Source: HdN1 sp052035295 (lineage in GTDB: Bacteria > Pseudomonadota > Gammaproteobacteria > Pseudomonadales > Ketobacteraceae). Taken from it: 64,000 nucleotides of DNA. This document shows, in pieces, positions 54,254 to 61,413 of this stretch (positions are counted from its first letter, which is position 1; every line of letters starts with the position of its first letter). Location: positions 1 through 64,000 of the forward strand of contig JBPOHS010000099.1 of the NCBI GenBank assembly GCA_052035295.1, written 5' to 3'. The notes under the pieces were generated by a model. It was not told the origin of the DNA and searched no databases. It saw only the letters and a program-made list of their open reading frames with translations. A program made the position numbers and the translations under genes.

Positions 54254-54540
54254 GTGTCGGGGAAAACGTCGGGGAAAATCCACGCCCTTTTCTGGGAATG
54301 TCCTGGCATCACCGTCCCCGAGGTGGCCGCCGAACTGCCCTCAACCTTAAGCAGGGCGACATGCTCATGCGTGCCGGATTCTCACGTCAGCAGCACCAGC
54401 GCCTGGAAGCACGTGGAAACCTGCGGCTCGATACTCTTGATGTGCTGGCTAAGGGCCTGGATTCCGAGCTTCTGTTTATCCCTAATGAGAAACTGGTTCA
54501 GGTGCTCGCGATCCTTGATAGCGACAACCACAGTAAGTAA
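54254..54540 (+). pseudogene. Fused remnants of AlbA_2 gene and XRE antitoxin
   Basis: From GTG 54254 one frame reads SGKTSGKIHALFWECPGITV and PEVAAEL, matching the linker and winged-helix start of the AlbA_2 protein at 24152. From about 54343 a different frame reads LKQGDMLMRAGFSRQQHQRL and then DTLDVLAKGLDSELLFIPN, an XRE/HipB-like antitoxin without its N-terminus, ending at TAA 54538-54540. The two parts were joined by a deletion. Confidence 0.75.
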
Positions 54541-54759
54541 TTCAAGAATGTAAGCGGCCTTAATGTTTCAAAAATTAGCCAGGTGTGGCTCAACGACCAG
54601 CGCGCAGAAGAGAATCGAAAGGACTTGTCCATCGATCCCTGGGGTGAAGAATTGGGGAGTAGCGAATGGCGGACTAGGTCGGCATACTTCGGGACGAAGT
54701 TTTTCACCTGGTACTTGCCGGATGTCAGTAGCCTTCAAACTCAGGTGTTGAAGCCGTAA
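54541..54759 (+). pseudogene. Degraded frame upstream of mcrB
   Basis: The 72 codons after the XRE remnant, in its frame, translate into plausible protein: KISQVWLNDQRAEENRKDL, then DPWGEELGSSEWR and YFGTKFFTWYLPDV. No start codon with a ribosome site is found and I cannot name the family. It may be a lost partner of McrBC. Confidence 0.35.
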
Positions 54760-54849
54760 AAGCGCATGCATATGCTGTTTGCCGCCAAGCATTTGCAGGC
54801 CGCTGCCCATATCGACCATATAGATCGTAACGAAAGCCCGGAGTTGCTG

Positions 54850-56385
54850 ATGAGCCATGTTCCCTTGAACCAGATCCTGTTTGGCCCACCTGGCACTGGC
54901 AAAACCTACAACACAATCAACCAGGCCTTAGCAATTCTGGCGCCGGAGCTACTGGCCAAGAACAACGGTAATGACCTTGAGGCCCGCAAGCGCTTAAAGG
55001 CTGCGTTCGACCGCTTCGTAACTGCCGAGCGGATACGCTTTGTGACTTTCCACCAGAGCTTCAGTTACGAGGACTTTGTTGAGGGGCTTCGGGCTGACTC
55101 CGACGCGGATACCGGACAGGTGAAGTACGCCGTTGAGTCAGGGGTGTTCAAACGTATTTGTGACGATGCCCGCACGCGCCCGGCATCTGACCTGGGCGTG
55201 CGAGCCAATCCAGCGATCTGGAAGATCTCCATTGATGGCACTGGTGCTTCGCCGACGAAGAGCTACTGCCTGGCCAATGGTGAAGCGCGGATCGGTTGGG
55301 GAGATACCGGTGATCTGCGCGGGGATTATGAACATAACGCCTACTATCAGTCTCTGGGGGGTGGCGATAAAGGCACGCTCAACTATTTTGCCGAGCGGAT
55401 GGTGGTGGGCGACATTCTGCTGTGCATCCATTCGGCTGAGCAGATTGGCTCGATTGGTGTGGTGACCAGTGACTACCGTTTTGAGGAGCAAATACCGTCA
55501 GCGGTCATTGGCAGCTATAAGCATGTGCGCTCGGTGCGCTGGCTGTATAAGGATATCAACCTGTCCATACTTCCACTCAATGATCAGCGCCAATTTACTT
55601 TGAAAACAGTTTATTCGATGAACCGCTTTACCTGGGCTGATCTGTTGTCATACCTGCATCAGCAGGGGGCAAAGCCTGTTGAGTCGGTGGCGGTGGCCGG
55701 CACGGTCAATGAGCCCTATGTTCTGATCATCGATGAGATCAACCGTGGCAATATCTCGCGTATTTTCGGTGAGTTGATCACCCTGATCGAGGAGTCCAAG
55801 CGCGAGGGGGCCAATGAGGCGCTCAGCGTGAAGCTACCCTATTCGAAAAAGTCGTTCAGTGTGCCGAAGAACGTGTACCTGATCGGCACCATGAACACCG
55901 CTGACCGCTCGCTGGCTGGACTGGATATTGCCCTTCGGCGGCGCTTCGTATTTCGCGAGATGCCACCACGGCCCGAGCTGCTCGATGATGTTGAGGTGTC
56001 GGGGCTGAATATTGGTGAGCTGCTGCGGGTGATGAACCAGCGTATCGAGGTGCTGCTAGACCGCGATCACTGCCTCGGGCACGCTTACTTCATGCCACTG
56101 AAAACAGACGGCTCGCTGGCGCGACTGGAGGCTATCTTCCGAAACCAGATTCTGCCGCTGCTGCAGGAGTATTTCTTCGAGGACTGGGAGCGTATCGGCT
56201 GGGTACTGAACGACCCACAGGCCGCAGCCAAGGGAACCGAGGCTTTCATTCGGAGACCTCATGGTGAGAGAAACTTGGCAGCACTATTTGGCAGCCAGGT
56301 GGCCGAGAAGCTCAACGACCAGCGCTGGGAACTGAACGATGCTGCATTTGGCTTGCTGACCAGCTACCAGAACATCCTGGGCTGA
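54850..56385 (+). CDS. McrB-like 5-methylcytosine restriction AAA+ GTPase with EVE-like insert
   Basis: A 511-residue AAA+ protein of the McrB family. Walker A FGPPGTGKTYN lies near residue 10, Walker B LIIDEINRGNISRIFGEL near residue 290, the McrB signature GTMNTADRS near residue 345 and RRRFVFREMPP follows. Between Walker A and B (about residues 113-255) is an inserted module with WKISIDGTG, ARIGWGDTGD, GDILLCIHS and a closing W; this resembles an EVE/PUA domain, which reads modified bases. It has no separate N-terminal DNA-binding domain, so the insert may recognise the DNA. ATG 54850 has GGAG 6 nt upstream; 54766 lacks a site. Confidence 0.9.
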   Translation: MSHVPLNQILFGPPGTGKTYNTINQALAILAPELLAKNNGNDLEARKRLKAAFDRFVTAERIRFVTFHQSFSYEDFVEGLRADSDADTGQVKYAVESGVFKRICDDARTRPASDLGVRANPAIWKISIDGTGASPTKSYCLANGEARIGWGDTGDLRGDYEHNAYYQSLGGGDKGTLNYFAERMVVGDILLCIHSAEQIGSIGVVTSDYRFEEQIPSAVIGSYKHVRSVRWLYKDINLSILPLNDQRQFTLKTVYSMNRFTWADLLSYLHQQGAKPVESVAVAGTVNEPYVLIIDEINRGNISRIFGELITLIEESKREGANEALSVKLPYSKKSFSVPKNVYLIGTMNTADRSLAGLDIALRRRFVFREMPPRPELLDDVEVSGLNIGELLRVMNQRIEVLLDRDHCLGHAYFMPLKTDGSLARLEAIFRNQILPLLQEYFFEDWERIGWVLNDPQAAAKGTEAFIRRPHGERNLAALFGSQVAEKLNDQRWELNDAAFGLLTSYQNILG

Positions 56386-56390
56386 CTGTT

Positions 56391-57698
56391 GTGGCTCGCC
56401 AACACGTCATCATCCGCGAATACGCCCGTCTCACCACGGCGCCGGTGGTGCCCTCGCTTGACTTGGCTCAGGTATCGCCCAGTGCCTTTGACTGGTTGTG
56501 CGAGCTGAGCGCCCGCTTCAACAGTGCCGGCGCCCCGTTGCTGCAGGTCGAAGGGCGGCAGGTGTTGAAGTGGGATTCCTACGTGGGCGTACTGGAAGCA
56601 CCTTGTGGTACGCGGCTTGAGATTCTGCCGAAGCACCATGAGCAGGATGACTGCCTGGTGAAGAGCCGGCAGCTGCTGCGCAAGCTGATCCAGAATGCGC
56701 TTCAGCTCAAGCCTCGCGAGGTCTCGCTGGCCAGCCTGGAACGATTCGACGCGCCGCTCAGTGAGTGGGTCATGGAGCAGTTTCTGGCAGAGCTGGATTT
56801 ACTGGTGAAGCGGGGCGTTCGTTTCGACTATCAGCGTATCGACGAAGAGCAACGATTCCTGCGTGGCCAGCTCAATGTAGTGGCGCAGATGCGTCAGCCG
56901 CCGGGACGCCAGCATCACTTTCAGATTCGTCATGATGTGTTCCTGCCCGACCGTGCCGAGAACCGCCTGCTCAAGCTGGCGCTGGAACAGGTGGCCAATA
57001 GCACGCAGAACGCCGCCAACTGGCGTCTGGCCAATGAACTGCGCGCAATGCTTGGCGAGGTGCCGGCCAGTCGGCAGGTGGCCCAGGATCTGCGCGCGTG
57101 GAGCCGCGACCGGCTGATGGTGCATTACCAGGCGATCAAACCTTGGTGCGAGTTGATCCTCAATCAGCAGATGCCGATTGCGGTAAGCGGTGAGTGGCGC
57201 GGCATTAGCCTGCTATTCCCGATGGAGAAGCTTTTTGAGTGCTATGTGGAAGGCTGGTTGCGGCAACAGTTACTGCCGACAGCGCGACTAACGAGCCAGG
57301 CGAGTCGCGAATATCTCTGTGAACATGATAAGGGAAGGATGTTCTGCTTGAAGCCAGATCTACTGATCGATATGGCAGAACAGCGCTGGATACTGGATAC
57401 CAAGTGGAAGCGGGTGGATGCCCGCAAGCCAGGCACCAACTATGACCTTAGCCAAGCCGATTTCTATCAGCTGTTTGCGTACGGTCATAAATACCGTAAT
57501 GGCAGCGATGTGCCGAAGCTGGTACTGATCTATCCATATTGGTCAGGCTTGAAAGAAGCGTTGCCGGTGTTTGATTACGGCCAGGGCATGCAGTTGTGGG
57601 TAGTACCTTTCGATCTGGATGCAGAATATTTGTTGGACGCTGATTCCATTGGCATTCCTGTGCGGCAGCTAATTACGCAAAAAATGTCACGAGACTGA
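56391..57698 (+). CDS. McrC-like nuclease subunit
   Basis: A 435-residue McrC. The N-terminal beta domain (FDWLCELSARFNSAG, LKWDSYVGVLEAPCGTRLEI) contacts McrB, and the C-terminal PD-(D/E)XK nuclease carries LKPDLLIDMAEQRWILDTKW near residue 321, with Asp and D-x-K in place. McrBC cuts DNA with modified cytosines (5-methyl or hydroxymethyl) after GTP-driven translocation by McrB. The start is GTG 6 nt after the mcrB stop. The pair is an effective block against phages with modified DNA. Confidence 0.93.
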   Translation: MARQHVIIREYARLTTAPVVPSLDLAQVSPSAFDWLCELSARFNSAGAPLLQVEGRQVLKWDSYVGVLEAPCGTRLEILPKHHEQDDCLVKSRQLLRKLIQNALQLKPREVSLASLERFDAPLSEWVMEQFLAELDLLVKRGVRFDYQRIDEEQRFLRGQLNVVAQMRQPPGRQHHFQIRHDVFLPDRAENRLLKLALEQVANSTQNAANWRLANELRAMLGEVPASRQVAQDLRAWSRDRLMVHYQAIKPWCELILNQQMPIAVSGEWRGISLLFPMEKLFECYVEGWLRQQLLPTARLTSQASREYLCEHDKGRMFCLKPDLLIDMAEQRWILDTKWKRVDARKPGTNYDLSQADFYQLFAYGHKYRNGSDVPKLVLIYPYWSGLKEALPVFDYGQGMQLWVVPFDLDAEYLLDADSIGIPVRQLITQKMSRD

Positions 57699-57703
57699 TT
57701 GCT

Positions 57704-58510
57704 ATGAGACTCGAAAGGCTGCTCCCAGAGTTCAATGACGACGATCTTTATCGCTTCCATCTTGCAAAGAAAGAACCTTCCGGAACGCGCCCGTTGGACG
57801 CGCTTGCCAAATCAAGGGAGGAGTGGACTAAGTGGCAGCTGTTCAAAGGAAATGGTAAGGATCGTTTCACAAAAGATCGAATTGTCACGTTCGCCCAAAT
57901 GCATGGTGACAAGTTTTTATTTGGCGGGGTGTTTGAAATTCTGAGCCGCCACCAGAAAGTTTACAAGGTCGTGCATACCGAGGATTACAGTGAGTTAATT
58001 GGTCGGCTTATTGTTCAGTATGATGGTCTAAATAAGCGGGCGACTGTTTTCAAGCCAAGCTACATATACGAAAACACTATCATCGCGGGAATTCACGAGC
58101 ATCCCTTCAAGGGCGAGCCTTTCGTTTCGTATGACGAAATCAATCACGATTTTTCTGCGTTGGAACTAATCGTTCGAAATAACCTTTCAGATTGGCGGGT
58201 AGCCCTCAGCAGCGTGGGCGGGGTGTACTTGATTTCAGATAAGCACTCAGGCAAACAATACATTGGTTCTGCCTATGGGGAGCACGGTCTCTGGCAACGA
58301 TGGCATTCATATGTCACCACCTTCCATGGTCGCAACGAGGATCTTGTTGATCTGTTCAACGGCAAGAGCGAAAAATATTTTCGAGATAATTTCGTCTTTA
58401 CAACGCTCGAGGTTATTCCGCTTTCCCGGCCTGTTGACGAAATCAAAACAAAAGAAGCCTTGTGGAAGAGGAAATTGTTCACTCGGCTACATGGGTACAA
58501 CAAAAATTGA
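57704..58510 (+). CDS. GIY-YIG nuclease family protein
   Basis: A 268-residue protein with a C-terminal GIY-YIG domain: GGVYLISDKHSGKQYIGSA near residue 173 carries both Tyr residues, followed by LWQRWHSYV and the catalytic-type Glu in IKTKEALWKRKL. The N-terminal 165 residues (MRLERLLPEFNDDDLYRFHL and FTKDRIVTFAQMHGDKFLFG) look like a DNA-binding or sensory part that I do not recognise. It begins 6 nt after mcrC and probably forms one operon with it, adding a second nuclease. A remnant copy of its 5' end is at 52968. Confidence 0.88.
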   Translation: MRLERLLPEFNDDDLYRFHLAKKEPSGTRPLDALAKSREEWTKWQLFKGNGKDRFTKDRIVTFAQMHGDKFLFGGVFEILSRHQKVYKVVHTEDYSELIGRLIVQYDGLNKRATVFKPSYIYENTIIAGIHEHPFKGEPFVSYDEINHDFSALELIVRNNLSDWRVALSSVGGVYLISDKHSGKQYIGSAYGEHGLWQRWHSYVTTFHGRNEDLVDLFNGKSEKYFRDNFVFTTLEVIPLSRPVDEIKTKEALWKRKLFTRLHGYNKN

Positions 58511-58572
58511 TACTTGAGGTATTCAGCGTAGAGCTTTTAATGTCTCGGAATTGTTTGCTCCAAAAAGCAACA

Positions 58573-58899
58573 CTATCTAGGCCTTTCTGTTGCTCCAGGC
58601 CGATAGGAGGCGTTCAAGTCTTCAGCTGAGGCATTGAACAAAGCCTCGACCGCGGCCCTGTGCCCCTTAATCAGCGAGGTGCGTTCTGCTTTTGAATTCG
58701 GAGTCTCTTCCTCGTGGTTCGAGCTAATGAGTGCAGCTGCCTGATCATTCTGCTCTTGAGCGCAGGCTGACGCCTGTTCCAATGGAGGAAGAAGTGATGC
58801 CTCGTCTTTCAAATTAGTGTTTTCTTTATCCGTTTTCCAGAGCATGTAACCGGTATAGACCGCCAACAAGAATCCAAGGAATGAAATAGCGTATGTCAT
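58573..58899 (-). CDS. Small membrane-anchored protein
   Basis: A 108-residue protein: one N-terminal membrane helix (MTYAISFLGFLLAVYTGYML) followed by a charged, Glu/Ala/Ser-rich cytoplasmic or periplasmic tail. AGGGGGG lies 7 nt upstream of ATG. It is convergent with the GIY-YIG gene and upstream of nothing obvious. Function unknown; it may be a small membrane effector or an orphan. Confidence 0.5.
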   Translation of the reverse strand: MTYAISFLGFLLAVYTGYMLWKTDKENTNLKDEASLLPPLEQASACAQEQNDQAAALISSNHEEETPNSKAERTSLIKGHRAAVEALFNASAEDLNASYRPGATERPR

Positions 58900-59073
58900 G
58901 ACGTGCCCCCCTAGCCAAAAGGTCGATACTTCGGATCATACCACCAAGTTTCAAAATGCAAGTGTATTGGGTGTCAGCAAAATGTTGGCAGATGTGGTTG
59001 GTGGCATCTTCGCCATCGCGCTTACCTATGGGGGCGTGCCGGTGCTCTGGAACCCCTTGGCACTGAGGCTTCG

Positions 59074-60339
59074 CTAATCTTCAAAAGCAAAAGGGTTAAG
59101 GAATTGCCGCCTCCAAAACAGGTTGCGATCTACAGTACTTAACCCCGCCTCATCGCAGACGTTCTCCCAATGGCTTTCAATCTCTTCGCGTTGCGTGTCA
59201 AATATTGCTTTCGCATCATTGGCTGTTAGCTGGAAATGATGGCACGCCTCAAGACAGGACTTGAGCTTGCTCAGCCTGTTGTCGCCGGAAATCAGCATGG
59301 CTTGCGTTGCTTCATTGCCTGAACGATTTTGCGGGCAAAGATCGTAGGCAGGCGTCAGGCAAAGTGTTTTGCCATTCCAGAAGGCTGCGTGGTTCCGCGC
59401 ATGGTCATCGGTGTTGCCACACAAGATATTGAAGACAAGGCGAGAAAACAGCTCTTTGAGCGTTTCTTTCGGATTATCGAAGCGATGCCGAATGATTTCG
59501 GCGAATGTTTCATAGCTGGCATACCGCGCCATCATGTCATCAAGGCCAAAAAGCGTAAGCGCAGACACCATGGCTTTGCGCGTCCAATCACCAGCGGCTT
59601 TTTCACGATCAAATCGTTCGATCAAAAGAATGTCTTTGTTTGCCGCCTGAACAAGCTTTACGGGTGCAGTATTTATTCCGACAAGAGCAGCCAATCGCAT
59701 GGCGATAAATTCAGCCTTCACCACGCTGTAAAGGTCGGCGCTCGATGAAAATTTTGCGACGTATTTTTTGCCATGGTCTTCGATCAATGCTTTGGGGCGC
59801 GCACCGCCGATAGAACTGCCATGGAAGAGCGCCTGATCCAATTCAGGTGTCAGCGGTACGCCTTGTTCGACGCGGGTGGCGGATTCGAGCAATTCTTCCA
59901 GCGCAACATTCGTTGTCGAGCGCGGAATGTATTCACTGGGCGAGCGCTGGAAATCCAGTGCGCCGATACGGTCAGAGCCAGATTCCAGCAGATAGGTCAG
60001 CTCGCCCAGTGCATCGGTATCTGCATCTTTTCCTTTGCGCCCCAGCTTTTTGTTAATGATAACGCGCCGCCCCCACGCATCAGGTGCGGCGTCGCGAATG
60101 CAGCCGGGCATAGTCAGCCCATCAAGTAGGGGCAAAACGCCTTTTCTCAGTGGCAGTTCCGGCTCGTAAATAGACATGGCGGGCAAGTCGTCATGCACGC
60201 GCTCAAGGTAACTTTTACCGTAGTTGAACTGGATGTTGCCCTGGTCGTCGGCTTCGAGCTTTCCCGCGACCACAGGCTGGGTGGCGTCGGGCAGCCATAT
60301 CCATACAAAGGCTTCTCTATCACCCGATCTAGAAGTCAT
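59074..60339 (-). CDS. HipA-family toxin kinase
   Basis: A 421-residue HipA-like Ser/Thr kinase; E. coli HipA (440) phosphorylates glutamyl-tRNA synthetase to induce persistence, but family targets vary. Present are the P-loop-like SSIGGARPKALI near residue 178, LLIERFDRE near residue 246, the catalytic GNTDDHARNHAAFW near residue 310 and TPAYDLCP with the metal-binding Asp. The ATG at 60339 has AAGG 9 nt upstream; a TTG nine nt before it is less likely. It overlaps hipB, so the antitoxin is made first. The pair at the island edge may keep the island from being lost. Confidence 0.9.
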   Translation of the reverse strand: MTSRSGDREAFVWIWLPDATQPVVAGKLEADDQGNIQFNYGKSYLERVHDDLPAMSIYEPELPLRKGVLPLLDGLTMPGCIRDAAPDAWGRRVIINKKLGRKGKDADTDALGELTYLLESGSDRIGALDFQRSPSEYIPRSTTNVALEELLESATRVEQGVPLTPELDQALFHGSSIGGARPKALIEDHGKKYVAKFSSSADLYSVVKAEFIAMRLAALVGINTAPVKLVQAANKDILLIERFDREKAAGDWTRKAMVSALTLFGLDDMMARYASYETFAEIIRHRFDNPKETLKELFSRLVFNILCGNTDDHARNHAAFWNGKTLCLTPAYDLCPQNRSGNEATQAMLISGDNRLSKLKSCLEACHHFQLTANDAKAIFDTQREEIESHWENVCDEAGLSTVDRNLFWRRQFLNPFAFED

Positions 60340-60667
60340 CGTCGGCAACCTTCACTTTCTTGCGCACCGATTTTGGGAGAAGCGTCAGCTTTTCCTCGGT
60401 CTGGCGAATATGTTTGGTCAGCGTGGTGGCTTCCGCATCGAAGAGTTTGATGCCGACGATGGTTGCGACTTCGAAGGTTGCCCCCAGCTCGCATTTGGGA
60501 TCGCCTTTTTCAATGCGCTGTAAAAGCCCACGCGAGATTCCCGCGCGGTCTGCAACTTCTTGTGCCGTCATCTTGCGCTCTTTTCGTGCCGCGCGGATGA
60601 GGCTGCCGAGAAGGGCAATCGCCTCCTGGCTATAGCGGGAGTAGCTGCGGGCCGATACTTTTGGCAT
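60329..60667 (-). CDS. HipB-like XRE antitoxin
   Basis: A 112-residue helix-turn-helix repressor. The XRE domain reads IRAARKERKMTAQEVADRAG and ISRGLLQRIEKGDPKCELG (about residues 23-60). The C-terminus is charged and probably contacts HipA. It should bind its own promoter and neutralise HipA by complex formation. A perfect 7-bp inverted repeat lies 25-47 nt upstream. The stop overlaps the hipA start region by 11 nt. Confidence 0.9.
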   Translation of the reverse strand: MPKVSARSYSRYSQEAIALLGSLIRAARKERKMTAQEVADRAGISRGLLQRIEKGDPKCELGATFEVATIVGIKLFDAEATTLTKHIRQTEEKLTLLPKSVRKKVKVADDDF

Positions 60668-60691
60668 GGCTTAACCTTTGGGCTATAGGCG

Positions 60692-60714
60692 GATCATATG
60701 GCTGCCTTATGATC
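60692..60714 (-). promoter_or_regulatory. Candidate HipB operator
   Basis: GATCATA and TATGATC are exact inverted repeats with a 9-nt spacer (TGGCTGCCT), 25 nt upstream of the hipB ATG. Position and symmetry fit autoregulation by a HipB dimer. The sequence differs from the E. coli HipB operator, as expected for a distant homologue. Confidence 0.55.
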
Positions 60715-60836
60715 TATACATGATTCAATCTATCAGCTCTTCTAGCCTCTTGGCAACCAGTAAACGGTTTATGTATGAATCATAATGGCTGTTGGTGGTT
60801 TGCATATGGATCAATGCGGCGCCAGGCCCAACAAAA

Positions 60837-60857
60837 AATCGGGACAAAATCGGGCCA
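60837..60857 (+). repeat. Arm-type integrase site, right
   Basis: The same 21-bp block as at 11162-11182 with one mismatch and the same orientation, about 105 bp inside attR. Further ATCGGGA-like units follow at 60863-60900. Confidence 0.6.
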
Positions 60858-60962
60858 GTAGCATCGGGAAACAACGGGATCGAGCTTGACACATCGGGAC
60901 GGTAAGTTAAGCTATATCAAGGCGTTAACGCATAACTGCCTGATTGGTAAAACGTAGGATTC

Positions 60963-61010
60963 GCCCTCCGAAGGCAAAGGCCAGGGGTTCGAATCCCTTC
61001 GGGCGCGCCA
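60963..61010 (+). repeat. attR: displaced tRNA-Arg 3' half
   Basis: A 48-nt copy of the tRNA-Arg 3' half, from the anticodon stem through CCA, with a well paired T arm (AGGGG-TTCGAAT-CCCTT). No matching 5' half lies upstream, so it is not a working tRNA gene. It marks the right boundary of the island and is probably the original host end. Confidence 0.9.
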
Positions 61011-61413
61011 TTTTGTTTTTTTGTCATCCAGCGCATCAAGCCCATCTTCCTGTTAATAGACCCACTTCTCATGCGTCAACGGTAGGCTGTTCAAAACATC
61101 CGGTCTCTCTCGCCAACGGGGTATGAACAGATCCATGTCGCAGCCTTTGGAAGCCGTCCTCAAGTATTTTTCGCTTTCGTCTATGCGCATGAAGCGCCGT
61201 CCTCGCGTTTAATCCGATCGGCCTCTGCAGCGAGGGTTCATGCACAAGTGCGCCCTGAAAGCCCCTCCCCATTGCAATATTTAACAATTCTGGCGGGGTC
61301 ACCAGTGATATATTCCCCGGCAACTGCGCGCCTGCAAATTATCACTGTGACGGGCAGTTTATAGTGTGCTGGTTAGCGCAAATCAATGTAGTTGTTCTCA
61401 CAGGAGTGTGACC
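61011..61413. other. Intergenic region right of the island
   Basis: About 400 bp with no convincing gene; a minus-strand frame (61069-61323) shows no features. The final part probably holds the promoter of the downstream fusion gene; GGAG lies before its GTG start at 61402-61406. Confidence 0.5.

Larger units (their letters stand above)
11069..61010. mobile_element. Integrated defence island in tRNA-Arg
   Basis: About 49.9 kb bounded by attL in an intact tRNA-Arg and by a displaced tRNA 3' half. The integrase is the first gene inside the left end and reads inward, and 21-bp repeats lie just inside both ends. Cargo: BREX type 2, a retron, an Hsp70/AAA+ operon, a DUF4011 helicase-nuclease, McrBC with a GIY-YIG protein, HipBA and unknown genes. 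I see no conjugation genes, phage structural genes or replication origin, so it is an integrative island relying on others for transfer, or one that has lost those functions. Base use varies along it (the retron is AT-rich, BREX is not), suggesting assembly from several sources. Confidence 0.88.

Noticed and set aside
60940..61010. Possible second tRNA-Arg gene
   Set aside because: Only the 3' half is present; no 5' acceptor strand pairs with CGGGCGC at the right distance.
11040..61010. Prophage interpretation of the island
   Set aside because: No capsid, portal, terminase, tail, lysis or replication genes are found between the att sites.
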